Assembly: GCF_019737615.1 (NCBI RefSeq)
Contig: NZ_JAHKKS010000004.1
Span: forward strand, 1-64,000
DNA from: Sphingobium xanthum
GTDB taxonomy: Bacteria > Pseudomonadota > Alphaproteobacteria > Sphingomonadales > Sphingomonadaceae
Reading direction: 5' to 3'
Length of the DNA stretch: 64,000 nt
The position numbers and the translations under genes were made by a program. Under the pieces are notes generated by a model. That model did no database searches. It saw only the letters and a list, made by a program, of their open reading frames with translations, and was not told the DNA's origin. This document shows positions 57,036 through 64,000 of this stretch, piece after piece (positions within the stretch are counted from its first letter, which is position 1; each line of letters opens with the position of its first letter).

Positions 57036-57649
57036 GCCAGCTGCCGCTGCCGATCAGCTGGTCGCGGCGCGGAGGATGGGAAAGCCTGCTGATCCACAGC
57101 GCCAATGCCGATGCAATTGCGCTGCTGCGAAGCTGGCCGAACTGGCCGTCGCCCTGTGTGATTCTGGTCGGTCCGCCGCGCTCGGGCCGCACCCTCATCG
57201 CCCATATGATCGAAGGCGAAATCGGCGCGCGGATCGTTGACGACGCCGACACCGCCGCCGAGGAACGGCTGTTCAATCTCTGGAACGACGCGCGCGACAG
57301 CGGCCAGCCTTTGCTCCTCGTGGCGCAGGAGGCCCCGCCGGTCTGGGCGATCGCCTTGCCCGATCTGCGCACCCGCCTCGCCACCGCCGCTGTCGCCCGC
57401 ATCGAAGTGCCGGACGAGGCCGTGGCTGCTGCGCTCGTGGCGCATGGGCTTGAGCTGGCCGGTTCGGCCTTCGCGCCGGATGTGCCGGAATTTGTCGCCC
57501 GCCGGACACCGCGATGTTATGACGAGATCGATGCGGTCGTCACGCGCCTGAACGGGCTTTCGGTCTCCTCCGGACAGAAATTGTCGGTCGGGCTGGCGCG
57601 GCAAACGCTTTGTCATGAAAATGGCATAGACGGGGCGGCAGACCAGTAA
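57032..57649 (+). CDS. hdaA: DnaA-related regulatory protein HdaA
   Basis: 205 residues of a DnaA-like AAA+ domain: a short N-terminal QLPLPISWSRRGGWESLLI, P-loop-like VILVGPPRSGRTLIAHMIEG, DDADTAAEERLFNLWND (Walker B region), DLRTRLATAAVARI (sensor-like Arg) and a helical lid. HdaA stimulates ATP hydrolysis by DnaA and limits re-initiation in Caulobacter. The invariant Walker A Lys is Arg53 here (GRT). It is translationally coupled to the DUF2066 gene and is followed by ppk1. Confidence 0.82.
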   Translation: MSQLPLPISWSRRGGWESLLIHSANADAIALLRSWPNWPSPCVILVGPPRSGRTLIAHMIEGEIGARIVDDADTAAEERLFNLWNDARDSGQPLLLVAQEAPPVWAIALPDLRTRLATAAVARIEVPDEAVAAALVAHGLELAGSAFAPDVPEFVARRTPRCYDEIDAVVTRLNGLSVSSGQKLSVGLARQTLCHENGIDGAADQ

Positions 57650-57670
57650 AGCGCAAGGACGAGACTCATC

Positions 57671-59818
57671 GTGGCTGAAGCCGATCCGATCCAGACCATC
57701 GCGGAGAGCGGCGCGGAGGCGCGCTATTTCAATCGCGAGCTCTCCTGGCTGAATTTCAATCAGCGCGTGCTGGAGGAAGCCTGCAATCCGGCCCACCCGC
57801 TGCTGGAGCGCCTGCGCTTCCTATCCATCTCGGGCAACAATCTCGACGAGTTCTTCATGGTCCGCGTCGCCGGCCTCAAGGGCCAGCAATTGCAGGGCGT
57901 GGAGTTGCGTTCCGTCGATGGCCTGACGCCCGCGCAACAGCTCGATGCGATCGGCGCGCGCGCCGATGCGCTCATGGCCGAGCAGCAGAAGGTCTGGCAT
58001 GACCTGCGCGAGGCGCTGCGCGATGCGCAAATCAGCGTGATCGGGGACGGCGAGGCGGTCGATGCCAGGGCCGAGGCTTGGCTGCGCGCGCATTTCCTCG
58101 AGCAGATATTCCCGATTATCACGCCGCAGGCGCTCGATCCCGCGCACCCCTTTCCGTTCATCCCGAACAAGGGCCTCAGCCTCTTCTTCGATCTGCTGCG
58201 CAATTCGGACAAGGAAGTCGTTCAGGAGCTGGTGATTCTGCCTGCGAGTCTGCCGCGCTTCATCCGCGTTCCGGGCAAGGCCGCGCGCTACATCGCCATC
58301 GAGTCGCTCGTCCGCCGCTTCACCGATCTGCTCTTTCCCGGCTTCACGGTGCGCGAGAGCGGGCTGTTCCGGATCCTGCGCGACAGCGACATCGAAATCG
58401 AGGAAGAAGCCGAAGACCTCGTCCGCTATTATCGCAGTGCCATCAAGCAGCGTCGCCGCGGCCGCATCATCCGTCTCGAAATGGAGACGGGCGTCGCCGA
58501 GCCGGTCGAGGACATGCTCCAGACGCTGATGCAGGGTGAAGATGCGATGACCGTCGATATCGACGGTTTCGTCGGCATCGCCGATCTGGAGAGCCTGGTG
58601 GACGAGGATCGGCCGGATCTCAAGTTCACCGCCTATGTCCCGCGCTTCCCGGAGCGGATCGCGGAATATGGGGAGGATTGCTTCGCGGCGATCAAGGCCA
58701 AGGACATCGTCGTTCATCACCCCTATGAGAGCTTCGACGTCGTCATCGCCTTCCTGGCGCAGGCCGCGGCGGACCCCGATGTCGTTGCCATCAAGCAGAC
58801 GCTCTATCGTGCCGGCAAGCAATCCGCGATCATCCGCGCGCTGATCGATGCGGCCGAGGCCGGCAAGTCGGTGACGGCCGTGGTCGAGCTGAAGGCGCGT
58901 TTCGACGAGGAGCAGAACCTGCTCTGGGCAAGCCAGCTGGAGCGTGCGGGCGTGCAGGTGGTCTATGGCTTCATCGAGTGGAAGACGCACGCCAAGATCT
59001 CGATGGTCGTGCGCCGCGAGGGCGACAGCTTCCGCACCTACTGCCATTTCGGTACGGGCAATTATCACCCGGTCACGGCGCGTATCTATACCGACATCAG
59101 CTTCTTCACGGCCGACCCGCGCGCCTCGCGGGACGCGGCGGCGGTGTTCAATTACATCACTGGCTATGTCGAGCCGCAGCATATGGAGCTGCTCTCGCTC
59201 TCGCCGCTCCATCTGCGCCAGAATCTGAGCAATCTGATCGATGCCGAGATCGAGCATGCCCGCGCCGGCCGTCCGGGCACGATCTGGGCGAAGATGAACA
59301 GCCTCGTCGATGCCGCCATCATCGAGAAGCTCTATGCCGCGAGCAATGCCGGCGTCCGCATCGAGCTGATCGTGCGCGGCATCTGCTGCCTGCGCCCGGG
59401 CGTTCCCGGCATGTCGGACAATATCTCGGTCAAGTCGGTCGTCGGTCGCTTCCTTGAGCACAGCCGCATCTGGGCGTTCGGCAATGGCAAGGTGCTGCCC
59501 AACAACGATGCCCGGGTGTTCATCAGCTCCGCGGACTGGATGCCGCGCAATTTCGATCGCCGCGTCGAATATATGCTGCCCATCGAAAATCCGACGGTCC
59601 ATGACCAGATCCTCGATCAGGTTCTGGTCGCCAATCTGCTCGACAATGAGCAGAGCTGGGCGCTGCACAGCGATGGCAACTATGTCCGCCTCACCCCGGA
59701 GAAGAAGCGGTTCAACCTGCATCATTATTTCATGACCAATCCGTCGCTGTCCGGGCGTGGCGCATCGCGTCGCAAGGATGAAAAAGTTCCGAAGCTCTCG
59801 CTTCCGGCGCGCGACTGA
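57671..59818 (+). CDS. ppk1: polyphosphate kinase PPK1
   Basis: A 715-residue enzyme making polyphosphate from ATP. YFNRELSWLNFNQRVLEEA opens the N-domain and NNLDEFFMVRVAGLKGQ follows. IEWKTHAKISMVVRREG carries the autophosphorylated His440, then YCHFGTGNYHPVTARIYTD and PNNDARVFISSADWMPRNFD close the phospholipase-D-like active site. GTG start at 57671. ppx follows on the same strand 15 nt later, giving a synthesis/degradation pair. Confidence 0.96.
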   Translation: MAEADPIQTIAESGAEARYFNRELSWLNFNQRVLEEACNPAHPLLERLRFLSISGNNLDEFFMVRVAGLKGQQLQGVELRSVDGLTPAQQLDAIGARADALMAEQQKVWHDLREALRDAQISVIGDGEAVDARAEAWLRAHFLEQIFPIITPQALDPAHPFPFIPNKGLSLFFDLLRNSDKEVVQELVILPASLPRFIRVPGKAARYIAIESLVRRFTDLLFPGFTVRESGLFRILRDSDIEIEEEAEDLVRYYRSAIKQRRRGRIIRLEMETGVAEPVEDMLQTLMQGEDAMTVDIDGFVGIADLESLVDEDRPDLKFTAYVPRFPERIAEYGEDCFAAIKAKDIVVHHPYESFDVVIAFLAQAAADPDVVAIKQTLYRAGKQSAIIRALIDAAEAGKSVTAVVELKARFDEEQNLLWASQLERAGVQVVYGFIEWKTHAKISMVVRREGDSFRTYCHFGTGNYHPVTARIYTDISFFTADPRASRDAAAVFNYITGYVEPQHMELLSLSPLHLRQNLSNLIDAEIEHARAGRPGTIWAKMNSLVDAAIIEKLYAASNAGVRIELIVRGICCLRPGVPGMSDNISVKSVVGRFLEHSRIWAFGNGKVLPNNDARVFISSADWMPRNFDRRVEYMLPIENPTVHDQILDQVLVANLLDNEQSWALHSDGNYVRLTPEKKRFNLHHYFMTNPSLSGRGASRRKDEKVPKLSLPARD

Positions 59819-59833
59819 CGCTATGGGCGCTCA

Positions 59834-61345
59834 ATGACGTTGCTCGATCGCCTCGCACGCCGCCCGGTACAGTCCATGCTGCGCGGGCCGCATTTCCGTC
59901 GCACCGCCATCATCGATATCGGGTCCAACAGCATTCGCCTCGTCGTCTATGATGGGCCGCAGCGCATCCCTTTCACCCTCTTCAACGAGAAGGTGATGGC
60001 CGGCCTCGGCGCCGATATGGATAGCAGTGGGGCAATCTCCGAGCGGGCGATGGAGCGCGGCGTCGCGGCGCTGGAGCGCTTCGCGCGGTTGTGCGTCGAG
60101 ATGGCGGTCGATCAGCTCAGCGTGGTTGCGACGGCCGCCGTGCGTGATGCCAGCAATGGCGTTGAATTCGTTGCGCGCGCGGCCGATGTCGGCCTCAAGG
60201 TCCGCGTGCTGAGCGGTGAGGAAGAGGGCATGGCGTCCGCGCATGGCCTCCTCTCCGGTATGCCGGAAGCGGATGGCATCATCGGCGATCTTGGCGGTGG
60301 CAGTCTGGAGTTGGTGCGCGTGTCCGGCGGGAAGGTCGGCCGCGCCGTGTCGCTTCCGCTCGGCGTGTTTCGCGTCGCCGAGATCAGGCGGAGCGGCAAG
60401 AAGGCGCTGGCGCAACGCCTCGACGCCCTGCTCGCCGAGCGCGATTTTGCGGACATCGAGAAGGGCCTGCCTTTCTATCTGATCGGCGGGAGCTGGCGCG
60501 CCCTGGCGCGGCTGGACATGCAGATGACCGGCTATCCGCTGCCGATCCTGCATCACTACCAGATGACCCCGGACCGGCCCGCCATCCTGCTCCAGCGGCT
60601 GGAGCGGAGCAGCAAGGTCGAGATGAAGGGTTTGCCCGGCGTAAGCAGTGGCCGTCTGCCCGGGCTGCCGGACGCCGCGCATATGCTCTGCACGGTCATC
60701 GAGCGGCTCCGGTCGTCGCACCTCACGGTGTCGGCGTTCGGTCTGCGCGAAGGGCTGTTGTTCGAGCAACTGAGTGACGAGCTTGCTCGGCAGGACCCGT
60801 TGCTGATCGCCGCCCGCATCGAGGGTGAGGCGCAGGGGCGTTTTGTGGGTCATGGCGATCAGATCAGCGGCTGGATCGCCCCGCTGTTCCATGACGATCC
60901 GCCGGAATGGGCGCGCATCCGGCTCGCTGCCTGCATGCTGGCCGATGTCGGTTGGCGCGCGAATCCGGATTTCCGGGCGGAGCGTGGCCTCGAATTTGCG
61001 CTGCACGGCAATTGGGTCGGTATTTCGGCTACCGAACGCGCCGCGCTCGCGCAGGCGCTTTTTGCCAATTTCGGTGGCGGCACGGCGATAGCGCCCAGTC
61101 TGGAAGCTTTGGCTCCGCCCGAATTCCTCCGTCGCGCGACGCAATGGGGCCTCGCCATCCGCCTCTGCCAGCGCCTCTCCGGTGGCGCCGAAGGCCCCCT
61201 CGAAGGCTCGTCGCTGGAAATCCGCGACGGCACGATCATCCTGCGTCTCGATCCGGATTACGCCTCGTTGGCCGGCGAAGCGATCGATCGCCGCCTGCGC
61301 CAGCTCGGGCAGGCCATGGCGATGGGGTTCCTGATCGACGCTTGA
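59834..61345 (+). CDS. ppx: exopolyphosphatase / pppGpp phosphohydrolase (Ppx/GppA)
   Basis: 503 residues of the ASKHA fold: AIIDIGSNSIRLVVYDG (phosphate 1), VVATAAVRDASNG, LSGEEEGMASAHGLLSGM and IIGDLGGGSLELV (phosphate 2), then the HD-like helical C-terminal part (LFHDDPPEWARIRLAACMLAD). It removes terminal phosphates of polyphosphate and may hydrolyse pppGpp. Its place after ppk1 supports the polyphosphate role. A family A repeat follows. Confidence 0.92.
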   Translation: MTLLDRLARRPVQSMLRGPHFRRTAIIDIGSNSIRLVVYDGPQRIPFTLFNEKVMAGLGADMDSSGAISERAMERGVAALERFARLCVEMAVDQLSVVATAAVRDASNGVEFVARAADVGLKVRVLSGEEEGMASAHGLLSGMPEADGIIGDLGGGSLELVRVSGGKVGRAVSLPLGVFRVAEIRRSGKKALAQRLDALLAERDFADIEKGLPFYLIGGSWRALARLDMQMTGYPLPILHHYQMTPDRPAILLQRLERSSKVEMKGLPGVSSGRLPGLPDAAHMLCTVIERLRSSHLTVSAFGLREGLLFEQLSDELARQDPLLIAARIEGEAQGRFVGHGDQISGWIAPLFHDDPPEWARIRLAACMLADVGWRANPDFRAERGLEFALHGNWVGISATERAALAQALFANFGGGTAIAPSLEALAPPEFLRRATQWGLAIRLCQRLSGGAEGPLEGSSLEIRDGTIILRLDPDYASLAGEAIDRRLRQLGQAMAMGFLIDA

Positions 61346-61367
61346 GCGCGGCCCAATTCAGATTTCA

Positions 61368-61484
61368 CCGTTCGTCCTGAGTAGCCGCTGAGCTTGTCGA
61401 AGTGGTGTATCGAAGGGCCAAGATCACGCGCGGCCCTTCGATACGGGTCTTCGACTTCGCTCAGTCCCTACTCAGGGCGAACGG
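61368..61484. repeat. degenerate family A inverted repeat between ppx and I78-inhibitor gene
   Basis: Outer arms CCGTTCG (61368-61374) and CGAACGG (61478-61484) match those at 11722-11808. The GAGCTTGTCGAAG core and its inverse (CTTCGACTTCGCTC) recur inside, with a further CGAAGGGCC/GGCCCTTCG stem around 61411-61440. It looks like a composite or diverged copy of the same element. Located between convergent genes. Confidence 0.7.
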
Positions 61485-61510
61485 GGTAATGTCATACCGG
61501 CTGGTGCCGC

Positions 61511-61813
61511 TCAGCCGCAGCTCAGCCGCGTAATCACCATCTGTTCGTCATAGCTGACCGTCAGCCGGTCCTCGCGATAGTCCATCGTCATCATGGCGCC
61601 CGGCGACCCCCAGCGCAGCGTTCGTGCGCCGGACTTGGCGAGCAACTCCGCCCCAAGCGCGGCAGTTACTTTCTGCCCGACATAGCTGGCGAGCGCGTTG
61701 CTGTCGCATTTGCTGGCACCGGCCACAGGCGTCGTCGCCGGCGGCTCAGCGCCCGTTGCGGTGCAGGCGGCGGGCAAAATCGTGAGGGCAAGCAGGGCAG
61801 GGTGGGTGCGCAT
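61511..61813 (-). CDS. lipoprotein of the peptidase inhibitor I78 family
   Basis: 100 residues. The signal HPALLALTILPAAC places a lipidation Cys at position 17. The body has ALASYVGQKVTAALGAELLA and RTLRWGSPGAMMTMDYREDR followed by LTVSYDEQMVITRLSCG, the pattern of I78 inhibitors (subtilisin-type proteinase inhibitors), including the conserved Gly-rich turn, Asp-Tyr-Arg and terminal Cys-Gly. The ATG is 3 nt past the rnd stop, so the pair is co-transcribed. Inhibitor activity is inferred. Confidence 0.8.
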   Translation of the reverse strand: MRTHPALLALTILPAACTATGAEPPATTPVAGASKCDSNALASYVGQKVTAALGAELLAKSGARTLRWGSPGAMMTMDYREDRLTVSYDEQMVITRLSCG

Positions 61814-61816
61814 GGA

Positions 61817-62986
61817 TCATGCCTCCGTCCGTGTCATCAGCAGCTTACCATCGCGCACGGCGAATGCCATGCGGCCTTCGACCAGATCGAGCGCATCGCG
61901 GCCGAACTGTTCGAAGCGCCAGCCGTCGAGAATCGGCAGGCCGTTGCGCACACCCGCCGCGAGCAGCTCCAGATCGTCCGACCGGGCAAGCAGGCGCGAG
62001 GCGACATTGATCTCGCGCGAGCGAATCTTGAGCAGCAGCTTCAGGAGATCGGCGACCAGTATGCCTTCCTTGCCAAGGCCCGGCCGTCCGGGGTCGCGCT
62101 CGGGCATCTCGTCGCGGGGCAGGGGGCCTGCGCCTGCAATGGCGGCCATCAGCCGCGCGCCGATGTCGTTTGCCTTCCAGCTTGCCGACAGGCCACGGAC
62201 CTTGCCGAGATCGTCCTGGCTGCGCGGCGGATGCGAGGCGATGTCGGCCAGGGTCTCATCCTTGGCGATTCGTCCGCGCGGCAGGTTCTTGTCGCGCGCT
62301 TCCAGTTCGCGCCAGCCGGCGATCGCCTTGAGCCGCCCCAGCACATCCGCCTTGCGGCTGGAGATGCGCACGCGCTTCCAGGCGTCACCCGGGTCGACAT
62401 TGTAATTGGAGGGATCGGCCAGCCGCTCCATCTCCTGATCGAGCCAGACGCCGCGCTTGGTCTTGCGCAGTTCCTCCAGCATCAACGGGAAGATCTCGGC
62501 GAGATGCGTCACGTCGCCGATCGCATAGTCGATCTGGCGCTTGTCGAGCGGGCGGCGCCCCCAGTCGGTGAAGCGCGCGCCCTTGTCGAGATGAATACCA
62601 AGCCACGAATCGACCAGGTTGGAATAGCCGATCTGTTCGCCCTGGCTGAGCGCCATGCTGGCGATCTGCGTGTCGAACAGCGGATGCGGCGTCTTGCCGG
62701 TCAGGTTGAAGACGATCTCGATGTCCTGCCCGCCGGCATGGAAGACCTTGAGCACGTCCTCATTGTCGACCAGCAGGTCGAGCAGGGGCGTCATGTCGAG
62801 GCCCGGCGCTTTGGGGTCGATCGCGGCGGCTTCCTTGCCGTCGGAGATCTGGAACAGGCAGAGATCCGGCCAATAGCTGTTCTCGCGCATGAACTCGGTA
62901 TCGACCGCGACGAAGTCGGCTTTGGTCAGACGCTTGCACAGGGCTGCGAGCGTCTCGGAATCGGTAATCAATGGATGGATTTGCAT
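61817..62986 (-). CDS. rnd: ribonuclease D
   Basis: A 389-residue 3'-5' exoribonuclease of tRNA maturation. The DEDD domain has DFVAVDTEFMRENSY (Asp/Glu pair), VFHAGGQDIEIVF and DYAIGDVTHLAEIFPLML (Asp with the nearby Tyr). HRDC domains follow (ELEARDKNLPRGRIAKDETL, then LADIASHPPRSQDDL). The ATG at 62986 gives the usual MQIHPLITDSE start; an upstream 36-residue extension is unlike the family. Divergent from aspS. Confidence 0.95.
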   Translation of the reverse strand: MQIHPLITDSETLAALCKRLTKADFVAVDTEFMRENSYWPDLCLFQISDGKEAAAIDPKAPGLDMTPLLDLLVDNEDVLKVFHAGGQDIEIVFNLTGKTPHPLFDTQIASMALSQGEQIGYSNLVDSWLGIHLDKGARFTDWGRRPLDKRQIDYAIGDVTHLAEIFPLMLEELRKTKRGVWLDQEMERLADPSNYNVDPGDAWKRVRISSRKADVLGRLKAIAGWRELEARDKNLPRGRIAKDETLADIASHPPRSQDDLGKVRGLSASWKANDIGARLMAAIAGAGPLPRDEMPERDPGRPGLGKEGILVADLLKLLLKIRSREINVASRLLARSDDLELLAAGVRNGLPILDGWRFEQFGRDALDLVEGRMAFAVRDGKLLMTRTEA

Positions 62987-63143
62987 AAGGCAGGTGATCT
63001 TATTATGGGCCGATCCTCGATCGGGAGCCGGGTGACAGGCGATTGAAGCGGGTCTCTTAGCTCCCCAATCTGATTTTGTCGTCAGCTTTGTCATTCATCC
63101 TGCGCCCTCGCAATGCGGGGCGCGAAATAAAGGCCAGTAAAAG

Positions 63144-64000
63144 ATGCACGCCTATCGCACGCACACCTGCGGGGAACTTCGCGCGACGCACGCCGGCGAG
63201 ACTGTCCGCGTGTCCGGTTGGGTCCATCGCAAGCGCGATCATGGCGATCTCGTCTTCATCGACCTGCGCGATCACTACGGCATGGTCCAGATCGTGACGG
63301 AGGTGGACGGCCCCGTCTTCGCCGTCATCGAGAGCCTGAAGGCCGAGAGCGTGGTGACGATCACCGGCACGGTCGAGGCGCGCGCGAAGGAAGCGGTGAA
63401 CCCGAACCTGCCGACCGGCGAGATCGAGATTCGCGTGGCCGAGGCTGTCGTGCAGTCGGCGGCGGCCGAGCTGCCGATCCCGGTCGCCGGCGAGCAGGAA
63501 TATCCCGAGGAGCAGCGCCTGCGCTATCGCTTCCTCGATCTGCGCCGCGACACGCTGCACGGCAACATCGTCAAGCGCACCAAGATCATTTCGGACATGC
63601 GCCAGCGCATGCAGGCCTCGGGTTTCACCGAATATTCGACGCCGATCCTGACGGCCTCCTCGCCCGAGGGCGCGCGCGACTTCCTGGTGCCCAGCCGCAT
63701 CCACGCGGGCAAGTTCTATGCGCTCCCGCAGGCGCCGCAGATCTACAAGCAGCTGCTCATGGTCGCCGGCTTCGACCGCTATTTCCAGATCGCGCCCTGC
63801 TTCCGCGACGAGGATCCCCGCGCCGACCGCCTGCCCGGCGAATTCTATCAGCTCGATCTCGAAATGAGCTTCGTCACGCAGGAAGACGTGTGGGCGACGC
63901 TCGAGCCGGTCATGTCCGGCGTGTTCGAGACGTTCGCCGAGGGCAAGCATGTGACGCCCGCCGGCGAATGGCCGCGCATTCCCTATGACGAAGCCATCCT
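63144..64000 (+). CDS. aspS: aspartyl-tRNA synthetase, 5' part (3' truncated by window)
   Basis: 285 codons of a class II synthetase start at ATG 63144 and run off the window. The N-terminal OB-fold anticodon domain ([40 protein letters not shown]) is followed by motif 1 ([17 protein letters not shown]), [20 protein letters not shown] and motif 2 ([17 protein letters not shown]), then [13 protein letters not shown]. It may be the non-discriminating type that charges both tRNA-Asp and tRNA-Asn; the visible part does not settle that. Confidence 0.96.
   Translation, partial: MHAYRTHTCGELRATHAGETVRVSGWVHRKRDHGDLVFIDLRDHYGMVQIVTEVDGPVFAVIESLKAESVVTITGTVEARAKEAVNPNLPTGEIEIRVAEAVVQSAAAELPIPVAGEQEYPEEQRLRYRFLDLRRDTLHGNIVKRTKIISDMRQRMQASGFTEYSTPILTASSPEGARDFLVPSRIHAGKFYALPQAPQIYKQLLMVAGFDRYFQIAPCFRDEDPRADRLPGEFYQLDLEMSFVTQEDVWATLEPVMSGVFETFAEGKHVTPAGEWPRIPYDEAI

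Overview
The window is GC-rich chromosomal DNA of an alphaproteobacterium, most probably a member of the Sphingomonadales. The evidence is gene content and order: a DivL-type pseudokinase beside ahcY; addB-addA; the pckA / chvI-chvG-hprK-rapZ-manX-ptsH block; an orphan PEPxxWA-CTERM protein; an NDUFS4-type complex I subunit; and short inverted repeats in several gaps. Almost all of it is core genome. I see no rRNA, tRNA, CRISPR array, IS element or prophage.

Layout. 1-11651: end of ahcY, then a tightly overlapping plus-strand run divL, tsaE, amgK, murU, addB, addA, trxA. 11844-13863 (minus): argJ and an inositol-monophosphatase-family gene. 14053-17776 (plus): a TonB-C protein, a small hypothetical and secA. 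17842-24533 (minus): an MHS transporter, a TrmH-family methyltransferase and the regulatory PTS block with ChvG/ChvI. 24819-26839 (plus): pckA and a small EF-hand-like protein. 27180-31624: a conserved hypothetical, nfeD-qmcA, a CitE-like lyase, and a response regulator with an ethylene-receptor-like histidine kinase. 31966-36472 (plus): an unusual soluble MCP-like protein, guaB, rsmB and a TPR protein. 36477-42118 (minus): lptD, surA, pdxA, rsmA. 42362-45478 (plus): pepA, holC, an apparently frameshifted lipoprotein gene and ndk. 45609-50681: PEP-CTERM protein, chorismate mutase, polyprenyl synthase, GNAT, DUF1801, GST, a PEP-mutase-family protein and a guanidinium exporter with a riboswitch-like leader. 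50837-64000: hrpB, NDUFS4, purM-purN (purN fused to a YjbR domain), DUF2066-hdaA-ppk1-ppx, an I78 inhibitor, rnd and the 5' part of aspS.

How the genes work together. The PTS block has HPr, an EIIA-Man domain, HPr kinase and RapZ but no sugar permease. It is therefore a regulatory phosphorelay, and it sits with the ChvG-ChvI envelope/acid-stress system opposite gluconeogenic pckA. lptD-surA-pdxA-rsmA is the familiar outer-membrane-biogenesis/ribosome-maturation group. amgK-murU recycle N-acetylmuramate to UDP-MurNAc. ppk1-ppx make and break polyphosphate.

Most interesting points. The first is a histidine kinase whose N-terminal membrane domain keeps, at a constant offset, the five residues of plant ETR1 needed for ethylene/copper binding. 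Others are pdxA with no ATG/GTG/TTG ahead of its conserved N-terminus; a PurN-YjbR fusion; a guanidine-II-like hairpin pair ahead of gdx; a one-base frameshift that separates a lipoprotein signal from its body; a DivL with Tyr in the H-box; an HdaA with Arg for the Walker-A Lys; and an MCP-like protein with its signalling tip N-terminal to its sensor. All calls come from reading the sequence without database searches.
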